NCBI GenBank assembly: GCA_001898165.1
Contig: MKTD01000045.1
Location: 1-56,110 of the forward strand
DNA from: Bacteroidia bacterium 43-41
GTDB lineage: Bacteria; Bacteroidota; Bacteroidia; Bacteroidales; Dysgonomonadaceae
Direction: 5' to 3'
DNA: 56,110 nt
The number at the start of each line of letters is the position of its first letter. Position 1 is the stretch's first letter. The notes beneath the pieces were generated by a model. It was not told the origin of the DNA and did not search any database. It worked only from the letters and a program-made list of their open reading frames with translations. Made by a program: the position numbers and the translations under genes. Shown here piece after piece: positions 25,608 through 34,449 of this stretch.

Positions 25608-27140
25608 CTATAATTCACAATATACCCCGTCATCCGCCAGATTTTTACACGGATAGCGCCACGTCTGATTCTCACCTTCAATCAGCCCATCCGCACTGTC
25701 CGGGCCCCAGGAGCCGGAAGGATAACCATACAAAGGCGCATCAGGATCACTTTCCCAATAATCGAGAATGGGCTGTACAAACTTCCAAGTCAACTCTGCG
25801 CCTTCTCCCGACATATAAAGTGTGTTGTCGCCCGTCATACAATCCAAAATCAACCGTTCATATGCTTCGGGAATATAATGATCTTTCAGGTCTGAATAAT
25901 GGAAATCCACGTTTACCGATTTCACCTCGTAACCATTTCCCGGAACCTTCATACCCGTTTTTAACAAAATCCCCTCATCAGGCTGAATGCGTAAGATCAG
26001 CTGGTTTCCCGCTTCAATAGCGCCGTCAACCGATTTAAAAAGTCGCGTGGGTGACGGTTTAAAATGGATTACAATTTCCGAAACTCTTGTCGGCAGGCGC
26101 TTTCCCGACCGGATATAAAACGGTACACCACTCCATCGCCAGTTATCGATAAAGAATTTCATCGCGAAATAAGTTTCCGTACGCGAGTTTTTATCCACGC
26201 CCTCTTCGTCGCGATATCCGACAAGGTGTTTCCCTTTCACATGCGACTCTGTATATTGCCCGCGAATAACATTGTGTCGTAAATCCTCCCCGCTCAAAGG
26301 GCGCAACGAACGGAAAACTTTCAATTTCTCGTGCCGGATCTCATCCGAAGTGATTTTTGCCGGCGGCTCCATGGCCACCAACGACGCTACCTGTAGCAAG
26401 TGATTCTGAACCATATCGCGCATCGCACCGGCATTTTCGTAATATCCGCCGCGGCCTTCCACACCGATGCTCTCGGCAGCCGTAATCTCCACATGCTGCA
26501 CATAATTCCTGTTCCACAACGGTTCGAAGATTCCGTTTGAAAAACGGGTAACCAGCAGGTTTTGGACGGTCTCCTTTCCCAAATAATGATCGATACGGTA
26601 AATCTGTTCTTCGCCGAAAAAATCGGTCAGCAATTTGTTTAACTCCAAAGCCGATTTTAAATCGTGACCGAAAGGTTTTTCGATAATAATCCGACGAAAT
26701 CCTTTCTGTTGCAACGTAAGTCCTTGCCCGTAAAGATATTTTGGAATAACCGGATAGAGTTGCGGAGGCGTTGAAAGATAAAAAATATAGTTGTGGTGAA
26801 GATCCAATTTCTTGTTCAATTCCCCCAGTTTATTTTTCACAAGTTCATAATCTTCACTCTTTTGTGTATCGATGCTGAGGTAAAAAACCTTCTTTAAAAA
26901 AGTGTTTATCTTCTCTGTCGCTGCGTTTTTGAAGTGAGAAAACTCTTTGATCCCCTCCTTCATTCTTTTGCGAAACTCAACATCGGTGAGTTTTGACCGG
27001 CTGACACCCAAGACGGCATAACCATCCGGCAATGAATCATTCATGTACAAATCGAAAACCGAAGGCATCAGTTTCCGATAAGTAAGATCGCCCGAGGCAC
27101 CAAAAATAACCAGCGCCTGATTATCAATTTTCTTCATCAT
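25608..27140 (-). CDS. zwf: Glucose-6-phosphate 1-dehydrogenase
   Basis: Oxidises glucose 6-phosphate to 6-phosphogluconolactone with NADP. Of 510 residues, the N-terminal Rossmann part has VIFGASGDLTYRKLMPSVFDL (nucleotide loop, about 12-32). The active-site signature RIDHYLGKE is at about 182-190. IEKPFGHD and the C-terminal HFKPSP region are also typical. Two ATG codons are adjacent (27140, 27137). A gnd gene, often next to zwf in Bacteroidales, is not in the window. The upstream spacer holds the palindromic repeat at 27155-27226. Confidence 0.96.
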   Translation of the reverse strand: MMKKIDNQALVIFGASGDLTYRKLMPSVFDLYMNDSLPDGYAVLGVSRSKLTDVEFRKRMKEGIKEFSHFKNAATEKINTFLKKVFYLSIDTQKSEDYELVKNKLGELNKKLDLHHNYIFYLSTPPQLYPVIPKYLYGQGLTLQQKGFRRIIIEKPFGHDLKSALELNKLLTDFFGEEQIYRIDHYLGKETVQNLLVTRFSNGIFEPLWNRNYVQHVEITAAESIGVEGRGGYYENAGAMRDMVQNHLLQVASLVAMEPPAKITSDEIRHEKLKVFRSLRPLSGEDLRHNVIRGQYTESHVKGKHLVGYRDEEGVDKNSRTETYFAMKFFIDNWRWSGVPFYIRSGKRLPTRVSEIVIHFKPSPTRLFKSVDGAIEAGNQLILRIQPDEGILLKTGMKVPGNGYEVKSVNVDFHYSDLKDHYIPEAYERLILDCMTGDNTLYMSGEGAELTWKFVQPILDYWESDPDAPLYGYPSGSWGPDSADGLIEGENQTWRYPCKNLADDGVYCEL

Positions 27141-27154
27141 TAAAAACTATTTAT

Positions 27155-27226
27155 TCAATTTTCGCATGTTTTCCCGGATAGTACATGCGAGTAAGACGTA
27201 AACAAATAAGAAGGCCTAAAGTTGAT
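27155..27226. repeat. Nested palindromic element, copy 2
   Basis: The inner arms TCGCATGT (27162-27169) and ACATGCGA (27183-27190) and the 13-base centre between them match copy 1 at 12930-12958 in 26 of 29 positions. Outer arms TTCAATTTT and AAAGTTGA (27218-27225) correspond to the AACTTTCGCA / TGCGAAAGTT layer of copy 1, though less well preserved. It lies between the Crp/Fnr gene and zwf. Confidence 0.72.
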
Positions 27227-27233
27227 TAAGGGT

Positions 27234-27914
27234 TTAAAACAAACGCTGCAAGGCTGCCCTGTCTTTTATAAGAATTTTCCGCCTGTCCACACCAATAAGC
27301 CCTTCATCTGCCATCTGCATCATAACATTTACCAATGCCGGGCGTGAGACACCAAACAAACGCGACAGTTCCTCTTTCGACATTTTCAACTGAAACTCCT
27401 GTTCACCCTTCGATTCTTTTAAAACGTAATACCCCAGCTTGGCACGGATGCTCCGCAACGACGCAAGCCTTAGCTTTTCCGACAAGAAAGCTACCTTATT
27501 TGATATATACGCTAAAAACGCTTTCATAAAATCCTGGTACTTACTCATCAAAAGGAATACATTTTCCTTGGGGATAAGGATCGCCACACAATCGGTTTTA
27601 GCAAGCGCCGTAACAGGTGAACTGTTGTCGGTAGCAAATAAAAAACCGGTTGCCAGGGGATTAGGCGCCTTGATCGACTCTATTTTCACAAACTCGCCCT
27701 TTTCATCAGACATCTCCGTAACAACTTCACCTTTTATAACAATGTAAAGCATTTCGTACACCGATCCCTGTGCCACCAGCATATCGCCTTTTCCATACCG
27801 CTTTATGCTGTAGCGTACATCGCGTAGAAAATCGTCCCTTTCGTCCATAGGAACAGAATCACACAGAGGACACTGAAAAATGGATGAGAAATAATCCGTA
27901 TGAGAATGATTCAT
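27234..27914 (-). CDS. Crp/Fnr-family transcriptional regulator
   Basis: 226 residues, divergent from nrfH. An N-terminal extension with CPLC (about 15-18) is followed by a cyclic-nucleotide-type beta-roll (about 30-140, KGDMLVAQGSVYEMLYIVIKGEV), a dimer helix and a winged helix with KEELSRLFGVSRPALVNVMMQM as the recognition region (about 175-205). Only three Cys are present in total, so a classical Fnr [4Fe-4S] cluster is unlikely; haem or another ligand is possible, as in HcpR-type nitrosative stress regulators. The position suggests control of the nrf operon. A perfect palindrome at 27980-27993 in the shared upstream region is a candidate site. Confidence 0.9.
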   Translation of the reverse strand: MNHSHTDYFSSIFQCPLCDSVPMDERDDFLRDVRYSIKRYGKGDMLVAQGSVYEMLYIVIKGEVVTEMSDEKGEFVKIESIKAPNPLATGFLFATDNSSPVTALAKTDCVAILIPKENVFLLMSKYQDFMKAFLAYISNKVAFLSEKLRLASLRSIRAKLGYYVLKESKGEQEFQLKMSKEELSRLFGVSRPALVNVMMQMADEGLIGVDRRKILIKDRAALQRLF

Positions 27915-27979
27915 AAGTTTGATTTTTATTCGGTAGATATTCCAACTAAGCGACGAATATAACTGTTTTTTTGCGATTC

Positions 27980-27993
27980 GTAATAAATATTAC
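27980..27993. promoter_or_regulatory. Candidate operator palindrome GTAATA-AA-TATTAC
   Basis: A perfect 6+2+6 inverted repeat lies almost midway between the Crp/Fnr start (27914) and the nrfH start (28062). Its size and symmetry suit a dimeric Crp/Fnr-family protein. Binding is inference. It is not the standard Fnr (TTGAT-N4-ATCAA) or Crp site. Confidence 0.5.
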
Positions 27994-28061
27994 ATTCTTT
28001 TAGATTTAAATTTACTTTTTTTGTATCGAAGTGGATTAAAGTACTCTCAAACTAAACTATC

Positions 28062-28667
28062 ATGGCAAAACTAAAGAATATTTGGAACGAGGTAAAACCC
28101 CGGGGTGGCTGGAAATATCCGGCAATTATTATTACGGGAGCCTTCGTGGGGCTGTTTATCTATACTTTTTTTGCTTCCCGCGCCTACAGCTATTTATCCG
28201 ACAATCCCCGAACCTGTGTTAACTGCCACGTGATGAGCCCTTATTACGCCACCTGGACACACAGTTCACACGCACGGAATACCACCTGCAACGATTGTCA
28301 TGTTCCGCATAACAATATCGTTAATAAGTATTTTTTCAAAGCCAAGGACGGGCTTCGCCACTCTGCCGTTTTTACACTGAGGGGCGAGAAAACGGCATTA
28401 CAAACCATAGAAGCCAGTTCGGAGGTTATTATGGACAACTGTATCCGTTGTCACACACAGCTTAATCAGGAGTTTGTAAATACCGGAAGAATGGGTTATA
28501 AAGAGATGAAAGCGATGGGAGGAAACGCATGCTGGGATTGTCACAGGGATGTTCCGCACACAAGAAGCCGTTCGGAAGTATCCACTCCCAACTCACACGT
28601 GCCGATGCCGGATACCAATGTGCCGGATTGGCTGAGTACAGCAATGAAAAATAATCAAATAAAATAA
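28062..28667 (+). CDS. nrfH: Cytochrome c nitrite reductase, membrane quinol-oxidising subunit
   Basis: NrfH takes electrons from menaquinol and passes them to NrfA. Its 201 residues have one N-terminal membrane anchor (about 20-40, PAIIITGAFVGLFIYTFF) and four c-type haem sites CVNCH, CNDCH, CIRCH and CWDCH in a periplasmic NapC/NirT-like domain. It is the first gene of the plus-strand nrf cluster and lies 18 bases before nrfA. The upstream region shared with the Crp/Fnr gene holds the palindrome at 27980-27993. Confidence 0.97.
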   Translation: MAKLKNIWNEVKPRGGWKYPAIIITGAFVGLFIYTFFASRAYSYLSDNPRTCVNCHVMSPYYATWTHSSHARNTTCNDCHVPHNNIVNKYFFKAKDGLRHSAVFTLRGEKTALQTIEASSEVIMDNCIRCHTQLNQEFVNTGRMGYKEMKAMGGNACWDCHRDVPHTRSRSEVSTPNSHVPMPDTNVPDWLSTAMKNNQIK

Positions 28668-28684
28668 CTAACAAATTTATCGTT

Positions 28685-30181
28685 ATGAATAGCAATGACA
28701 ACAAAAAGATGAAGCCCTGGGTAGCCTGGCTCCTATTCTTCGTTACGGTTGGAATAGTATTTTTATTGGGAATGCTTGCAGCATCTATCACTCAACGCAG
28801 GGCAGAAGTAGTAAGCATCATGAACAACAAAAAAGTGAACATTACAGGCATTGAGTCGAGAAACGAGATTTTCGCAGAAAACTATCCGCGCGAATACGAA
28901 TCATGGATAAAAACCGCCGACACCACTTTTCAAAGTGAATTCAACGGCAGCAGCTCCGTTGATGTGCTTGCCCAACGCCCCGAGATGGTGATCCTTTGGG
29001 CAGGATATGCTTTTTCCAAAGATTACGGTACTCCCAGAGGACATATGCACGCCATAGAAGATGTATACCATTCCCTTCGTACCGGTTCTCCCATGACTCC
29101 CGATGCAGGGCCGCAGCCGGCGACCTGCTGGACCTGCAAAAGCCCCGACGTTCCCCGGTTGATGGACTCGCTGGGAATTGCCGAATACTATAAAGGCACT
29201 TGGGCATCATTGGGACACGAAGTTGTTAACCCCATCGGCTGCGCCGATTGCCACGATGCGGAAACAATGAACCTTAAGATCAGCCGTCCGGGATTGATAG
29301 AAGGATATAAGAACAGCGGACAGGACATCACCGGGGTTTCGCAGCAGGATATGCGTTCGCTGGCCTGTGCCCAATGCCACGTTGAGTACTACTTCACACC
29401 CGAAGGTAAATACCTCATCTTCCCCTGGCACAACGGGCTGACGATGGAAGGCGGAGAACAATATTACGACAGTATCCAGTTTGCCGACTATACACACAAG
29501 CTGAGCCGTGCACCCATCATTAAAGCCCAACATCCCGATTACGAAATATACAAAACGGGAATTCACGCACAACGCGGCGTTTCGTGTGCCGATTGTCACA
29601 TGCCTTACGTTTCGGAAGGCGGCGTTAAATATACCAGTCACCATGTAAGGAGCCCGTTGGCAAGCATCAACAACACGTGCCAGGTTTGTCACCGCGAAAG
29701 CGAAGAGACCCTGCGTGCCGCTGTTTACGAGCGTCAACGCAGTGCAAACGAAATCCGCGACCTGGTTGAAAAAGAGCTGGCCATGGCCCACATAGAAGCA
29801 AAATTTGCCTGGGACAAAGGAGCTACCGAAGCTCAAATGAAAGAGGTCCTGCAGCTTCTTCGTCAATCGCAATGGCGTTGGGATTATGCAGTTGCATCAC
29901 ACGGCGGGTCGTTCCACTCACCGATAGAATTCCAGCGGATTCTCTCGCTGAGCCTCGACCGTGCCCACAAGGCCCGTTTCGCTATCTCTAAAGTGTTAGC
30001 ACAATTGGGACATATCGGCGATGTTCCCATGCCCGATATTTCCACCAAAGAAAAAGCGCAGGCATACATTGGATTGGATATACCGAAAGAAAGAGAAGCT
30101 AAAAAACAATTTATGGAGACGGTTGTTCCAAAATGGTTGGAAACGGCCAAGGCGAATAACCGGTTGGTAAGTCGCAGATAA
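28685..30181 (+). CDS. nrfA: Ammonia-forming cytochrome c nitrite reductase, catalytic subunit
   Basis: NrfA reduces nitrite to ammonium with six electrons in the periplasm. Of 498 residues, a hydrophobic N-terminal segment (about 10-35) acts as signal or anchor. The catalytic haem is bound by CWTCK, the Lys-ligated site unique to this enzyme, followed by CADCH, CAQCH, CADCH and CQVCH: five haems in all. YFTPEGKYLIFPW and KAQHPDYE are around the calcium and substrate channel. It sits between nrfH and resB. The window has no nitrate reductase, so the nitrite source is external or encoded elsewhere. Confidence 0.98.
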   Translation: MNSNDNKKMKPWVAWLLFFVTVGIVFLLGMLAASITQRRAEVVSIMNNKKVNITGIESRNEIFAENYPREYESWIKTADTTFQSEFNGSSSVDVLAQRPEMVILWAGYAFSKDYGTPRGHMHAIEDVYHSLRTGSPMTPDAGPQPATCWTCKSPDVPRLMDSLGIAEYYKGTWASLGHEVVNPIGCADCHDAETMNLKISRPGLIEGYKNSGQDITGVSQQDMRSLACAQCHVEYYFTPEGKYLIFPWHNGLTMEGGEQYYDSIQFADYTHKLSRAPIIKAQHPDYEIYKTGIHAQRGVSCADCHMPYVSEGGVKYTSHHVRSPLASINNTCQVCHRESEETLRAAVYERQRSANEIRDLVEKELAMAHIEAKFAWDKGATEAQMKEVLQLLRQSQWRWDYAVASHGGSFHSPIEFQRILSLSLDRAHKARFAISKVLAQLGHIGDVPMPDISTKEKAQAYIGLDIPKEREAKKQFMETVVPKWLETAKANNRLVSRR

Positions 30182-30197
30182 AACGAATTACGACTGA

Positions 30198-31457
30198 ATG
30201 AATAACTCTCGAAAAATCTGGGAGAAGCCGTGGGATTATACCGAAGGGTTTATTGTTGCCGGAGGCATTGCGTTGGCAGGAACTCTGTTGCAATTTCCGC
30301 TCGGGAACATCAATCCCGTTGATTTCGGTTCTCCTGTAAACATAATTATTGGAGCCCTGTTTGTTGCAGGGCTTCTTTGTTGCCATTTTCTGCTGAAAGG
30401 CAATTATATTGTTGGCTGGCTGTCGAGCGTACGCTCTACGCTGCCGGCGTTGCTGGTGATGTTGTTGTTTATCGTTATTCTGGGGCTTACGCCGCAATTT
30501 ACGATATACGAACCGCAGGAGCACCTGCCCGGCAACATTTTCAGCCGGATGGGATGGTACCGGATGACCACATCGTGGACGTTTGTGTTCCTTTGCTTTT
30601 ACATGCTGACGATCCTGGGCTTCACCCTCCTGAAGAAAGCCCGCAAACTCCAATCGTGGCGGCGGCTTGGTTTCTATCTCAATCATTTGGGATTGTTTAT
30701 CGCTCTTTTGGGTGGTTTGCTGGGAAGCGGCGACCTACAACGGTTTACCATGACGGTTGCGGAAGGGAACACGGAATGGCGTGCGCAGGATGCCTCGGGA
30801 AACATCCGCGAATTACCCGTCGCCATTGAGTTGGACACGTTTAAAATTGAAGAGTATCCGCCCAAACTGGTTGTTATAGATAACCGCACAGGAAAAATCC
30901 TGCCTGAAAACCGCCCCGAATCGTACATGTTTGAAGCGATCGGCAAAACAACGCAATTAAACGGAAATACCATCGAACTCCTCGAATATATTCCACAGGC
31001 GGCTATAGTGAGGGACTCGGTTTTCACGAACGTGGTACCTATGCCGATGGACGGGGCAGCAACTGCACTGAAAGTCCGGGTAACAAATCCGTCTTTGAAA
31101 GAGCCGGTTGAAGGCTGGGTAAGCAACGGAAGTTACATGTTTCCCTATCAGGTATTGTATATCGATGAAGCCACAAGCGTGGCAATGCCGGTGCAGGAAG
31201 TAAAAAAATATACATCACAGGTAACCGTTTTCACCAAAGCCGGACATACGGAAAAAGCCGGTATCGAAGTGAACAAACCGTTATCGATGGAGGATTGGAT
31301 TATTTACCAATACAGTTACGACGAATCGATGGGAAAATATTCCAAAACCAGCGTTTTTGAACTCGTTCGCGACCCATGGTTAAAGGTCGTCTATACCGGA
31401 ATTTTCATGCTGTTAGCGGGAGCATTGTTTCTATTTATTGCAGGCCCGAGGAAATAA
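30198..31457 (+). CDS. resB: Cytochrome c biogenesis protein ResB/Ccs1
   Basis: 419 residues of the System II cytochrome c synthetase. Membrane segments are at about 20-38, 46-66, 76-98 and 118-135, with another near 145-165. A large periplasmic domain (about 170-390, for example TMTVAEGNTEWRAQDASGNIRELPV) precedes a final membrane helix (YTGIFMLLAGALFLFIAG). ResB with CcsA delivers and attaches haem to apocytochromes, here most likely to NrfH and NrfA. It lies 16 bases after nrfA and is separated from ccsA by a 42-bp spacer made of heptad repeats. Confidence 0.88.
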   Translation: MNNSRKIWEKPWDYTEGFIVAGGIALAGTLLQFPLGNINPVDFGSPVNIIIGALFVAGLLCCHFLLKGNYIVGWLSSVRSTLPALLVMLLFIVILGLTPQFTIYEPQEHLPGNIFSRMGWYRMTTSWTFVFLCFYMLTILGFTLLKKARKLQSWRRLGFYLNHLGLFIALLGGLLGSGDLQRFTMTVAEGNTEWRAQDASGNIRELPVAIELDTFKIEEYPPKLVVIDNRTGKILPENRPESYMFEAIGKTTQLNGNTIELLEYIPQAAIVRDSVFTNVVPMPMDGAATALKVRVTNPSLKEPVEGWVSNGSYMFPYQVLYIDEATSVAMPVQEVKKYTSQVTVFTKAGHTEKAGIEVNKPLSMEDWIIYQYSYDESMGKYSKTSVFELVRDPWLKVVYTGIFMLLAGALFLFIAGPRK

Positions 31458-31499
31458 TTCATAACTCATAATTCGTAACTTGTAATTCGTAATTTCAAC
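31458..31499. repeat. Six heptads filling the resB-ccsA spacer
   Basis: The 42 bases between the resB stop and the ccsA ATG divide exactly into six 7-bp units: TTCATAA, CTCATAA, TTCGTAA, CTTGTAA, TTCGTAA, TTTCAAC. Five of six end in TAA. There is no Shine-Dalgarno sequence in it. Confidence 0.85.
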
Positions 31500-32294
31500 A
31501 TGACCTGGGATCATTTTATATATTTTGCCTTGCCGGCGGTTTTACTTTGGATTGCAGCATCTGCTCTGGCGTTGCAAAGTCCTAAAAAACTGCTGCCTAC
31601 TCTTCTTACCATATTAGGGTTGGGGGTATTTTTCTCATTCATCATCGGTTTGTGGATATCCCTCGAGCGGCCGCCGTTGCGTACAATGGGCGAAACCCGT
31701 TTGTGGTACTCGTTCTTTCTTCCGGTTGCCGGATTAATAACTTATCAACGATGGAAATACAGGTGGATATTATCGTTCAGTACCATTTTATCTGCCGTGT
31801 TTATCGCAGTGAACATTGTCAAGCCTGATATTCACAACAAAGTGCTGATGCCCGCCCTGCAAAGTCCGTGGTTTGCGCCGCACGTCATTATCTATATGTT
31901 TTCTTATGCCATTTTGGGAGCAGTGACCCTGATTGCATTGTATTACCTGGTTCGGGAGAAAAAAATCCCGGACAAAGAACGTATTATGGATATGGCCGAT
32001 AACCTGGTATATGTGGGCATTGCTTTTATCACGATGGGAATGCTGATGGGAGCAATCTGGGCAAAGGAGGCTTGGGGACACTATTGGAGCTGGGATCCGA
32101 AAGAGACGTGGGCCGCTGCTACCTGGCTGGGTTATTTGATTTATATTCATTACCGGCTCAGGAAAACATCGAAGAACAAAATATCGGCGATCATGCTCAT
32201 TTGTGCATTCGTCCTGCTGCAAGTATGCTGGTATGGGGTCAATTATCTTCCATCGGCGCAAGGAAGAAGCGTACATACTTACTCGGTGAGATGA
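31500..32294 (+). CDS. ccsA: Cytochrome c biogenesis protein CcsA (ResC)
   Basis: 264 residues with about eight membrane segments. The haem-handling tryptophan-rich WWD motif is in WAKEAWGHYWSWDPKETWA (about 190-208), with conserved His residues at FAPHVIIYM and near the C-terminus (SVHTYS). Together with ResB it forms the System II holocytochrome c synthase. Its stop is followed at once by another block of heptad repeats (32295-32350). Confidence 0.93.
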   Translation: MTWDHFIYFALPAVLLWIAASALALQSPKKLLPTLLTILGLGVFFSFIIGLWISLERPPLRTMGETRLWYSFFLPVAGLITYQRWKYRWILSFSTILSAVFIAVNIVKPDIHNKVLMPALQSPWFAPHVIIYMFSYAILGAVTLIALYYLVREKKIPDKERIMDMADNLVYVGIAFITMGMLMGAIWAKEAWGHYWSWDPKETWAAATWLGYLIYIHYRLRKTSKNKISAIMLICAFVLLQVCWYGVNYLPSAQGRSVHTYSVR

Positions 32295-32350
32295 AAGAGC
32301 AAAGAGCAAAGAACAAAGAACAAAGAGCAAAGACAAAAGATAAAAGACAG
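32295..32350. repeat. Eight-unit heptanucleotide repeat after ccsA
   Basis: Eight 7-bp units start directly after the ccsA stop: AAGAGCA, AAGAGCA, AAGAACA, AAGAACA, AAGAGCA, AAGACAA, AAGATAA, AAGACAG. A weaker heptad pattern (GAAAAAC twice) continues to about 32370, near the porin start at 32383. The units resemble the AACAAAG block at 11631. Confidence 0.88.
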
Positions 32351-32382
32351 TCTGAAAGTGAAAAACGAAAAACTATAAATTT

Positions 32383-33675
32383 ATGAAAAAGATCTATTTT
32401 TTACTCCTTTCACTGATCGTACTCGTATCAGGAAATAAGGTTTCTGCCCAGGAGGCACAGGAAAAAGAGAATGAGTTTACGGTAAAAGCCCAACTGAGGC
32501 CGAGAGCCGAATACAGGCATGGCGCCATCAGCCCGATGGGGGAAAACAGCCAGGCCTCGTCATTCATTTCCAATCGCGCACGATTAAGCGTGGGGTTCGA
32601 CAACGGATTTCTCTCGATGGGTGCTTCGGCGCAAGACGTTTCGGTTTGGGGAGAAAGGCCGCAAATTGACAATAACCCATGGACAAGCGGAATAAACGAA
32701 GCGTGGGCAAAAATCTACAAAAACGGTTATTTTTTGCAATTTGGACGCCAGCAATTAACGTATGACGACGATAGAATTCTGGGCACACTCGACTGGAACC
32801 AGGCAGGACGCTTTCACGACGCACTGAAAACGGGTTACGAAAATCCACACAACAAAATCCATTTGATTCTGGCCTACAATCAGCACGCGCAGAGACTAAA
32901 CAGCGGGACATATTATGCCGGAGGACAGCCGTACAAGTCGATGCAAACGGCATGGTATCAGTACGACACAAAAGAGAATTTCGCCTTGTCTCTTCTGTTG
33001 ATGAACCTGGGATTCGAAACCGGATCGCGGGGAGAAAGCGGAACTCCCGATAAAGCCGAAACCAGCTACATGCAGACCCTAGGAGCCAACCTTTCATACA
33101 AAGTGAGCGATCTCAGTTTATACGGAACGGTTTATTTTCAAACAGGAAAAAATCGTGTCGGAGCGGATGTAAACGCGTATATGTTTGCAGTGAAAGGCCA
33201 ATACAATTTTTCGCCCCTGTTTTCGGTTGTCCTGGGAATAGATGACCTGTCGGGACAAAAGGCCGGTAACGACAAAGCGACGAACTTTGACCCGCTATAC
33301 GGAACGCATCACAAGTTTTACGGGGCCATGGATTATTTCTACGCTTCACCCTTCGGAAATTACGGCCTGACAGACCTTTTCGGCTCGCTCATCTTCAAGC
33401 CTGCCAATAAACTCACCCTCGACCTGACCTGTCACTACTTCTCATCACAACAACCGGTTAACGTTGGAGATGCAGAGAAAAAAGGATTGGGTTCCGAAAT
33501 AGACCTGACGGTAACCTACCCCATCCGGCCATATATCACGCTACAGGGCGGATATTCGATGATGTTCGGCACAGAAGCCTTCTTCCGGATAAAAGGCGGA
33601 AGCAAAGACCGCGCACAGAACTGGGCTTTCTTGTCGCTGAATGTAAATCCGACAATATTTAAGGGGAAATTTTAA
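32383..33675 (+). CDS. Outer-membrane porin, alginate-export family
   Basis: 430 residues with a signal peptide (about 1-22, ending VSAQ), then a beta-barrel in which alternating strands end in aromatic residues, from FTVKAQLRPRAEYRHG to a terminal Phe (TIFKGKF). Segments such as NKIHLILAYNQHAQRLNSG and LTLDLTCHYFSS are characteristic of the alginate-export / porin family in Bacteroidetes. The solute is unknown. It is the last gene of the nrf cluster after a repeat-filled spacer, so it may serve nitrite or nitrate entry; this is inference from position only. No terminator is visible between it and the convergent truA. Confidence 0.8.
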   Translation: MKKIYFLLLSLIVLVSGNKVSAQEAQEKENEFTVKAQLRPRAEYRHGAISPMGENSQASSFISNRARLSVGFDNGFLSMGASAQDVSVWGERPQIDNNPWTSGINEAWAKIYKNGYFLQFGRQQLTYDDDRILGTLDWNQAGRFHDALKTGYENPHNKIHLILAYNQHAQRLNSGTYYAGGQPYKSMQTAWYQYDTKENFALSLLLMNLGFETGSRGESGTPDKAETSYMQTLGANLSYKVSDLSLYGTVYFQTGKNRVGADVNAYMFAVKGQYNFSPLFSVVLGIDDLSGQKAGNDKATNFDPLYGTHHKFYGAMDYFYASPFGNYGLTDLFGSLIFKPANKLTLDLTCHYFSSQQPVNVGDAEKKGLGSEIDLTVTYPIRPYITLQGGYSMMFGTEAFFRIKGGSKDRAQNWAFLSLNVNPTIFKGKF

Positions 33676-33677
33676 AT

Positions 33678-34439
33678 TTACTGCTGCTTAGCCACCCAGA
33701 CATCATCCGGATAAATTACGTCGTGGAGGAATAGTGCGTGTCCGGGAGCAGAGTCGCCGGCAACCTGACGGTTTTTGGCTTCTATAACCCGGCGAAACCC
33801 ATACTCATCCAGTTTTCCACGGCCTGCTTCCAGGAGGGTCCCTACGATGGCACGAACCATATTCCGAAGGAACCGGTCGGCAGTTATGGTAAAAGTGAAA
33901 CGGGTGTCGCCCTCTTGTCTCCAGTATGCTTCCTGAATACGGCAGTTGTTCGTTTTCACATCGGTATGCAGCTTGCTGAAACTGGTGAAATCTTCATATT
34001 CTTTCAGCACTTCACACAACGCGTTCATGGCAATTATATCCGGTTGAAAGAACACCTGATAGGTGAAATCGTGCAAAAACGGGTCCTTTTCCGTTGTGAG
34101 GTAATATTTATAAGTCCGGGATATGGCCGAAAACCGAGCGTGGGCATCGGATTTCACTTCACGGATTTCGCGGATAGAGATATCGCGGGGCAGAAAGCTG
34201 TTGAGCTTCCTTATCAGGTCTTTTTCATCGAAACTTCCTCCCGAAAAATCAAAATGTGCCACCATTTTCCGGGCATGCACGCCGGCGTCGGTCCTGCCCG
34301 CCCCTGTCACTTCAAGCGGCTCACGCAAAACGGTAGAAAGAGCATCCTGCAAAACCTGCTGCACACCAATACCGTTGGGCTGTATTTGCCAACCCACATA
34401 ATTCTTCCCGTTGTACGAAAGTGTGATAAAGAAACGCAT
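33678..34439 (-). CDS. truA: tRNA pseudouridine synthase A
   Basis: Makes pseudouridine at positions 38-40 of the tRNA anticodon arm. 253 residues. The N-terminal ITLSYNGKNYVGWQIQP is typical. The catalytic Asp is in TGAGRTDAGVHA (about 46-57). FLPRDISI, ISRTYKYYL and RFLRNMVRAIVGTLLEAGRGK are family segments. It is the last gene of the minus-strand dnaN operon, 10 bases after the DUF5715 gene, and is convergent with the porin. Confidence 0.96.
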   Translation of the reverse strand: MRFFITLSYNGKNYVGWQIQPNGIGVQQVLQDALSTVLREPLEVTGAGRTDAGVHARKMVAHFDFSGGSFDEKDLIRKLNSFLPRDISIREIREVKSDAHARFSAISRTYKYYLTTEKDPFLHDFTYQVFFQPDIIAMNALCEVLKEYEDFTSFSKLHTDVKTNNCRIQEAYWRQEGDTRFTFTITADRFLRNMVRAIVGTLLEAGRGKLDEYGFRRVIEAKNRQVAGDSAPGHALFLHDVIYPDDVWVAKQQ

Positions 34440-34449
34440 TAGATAATTA

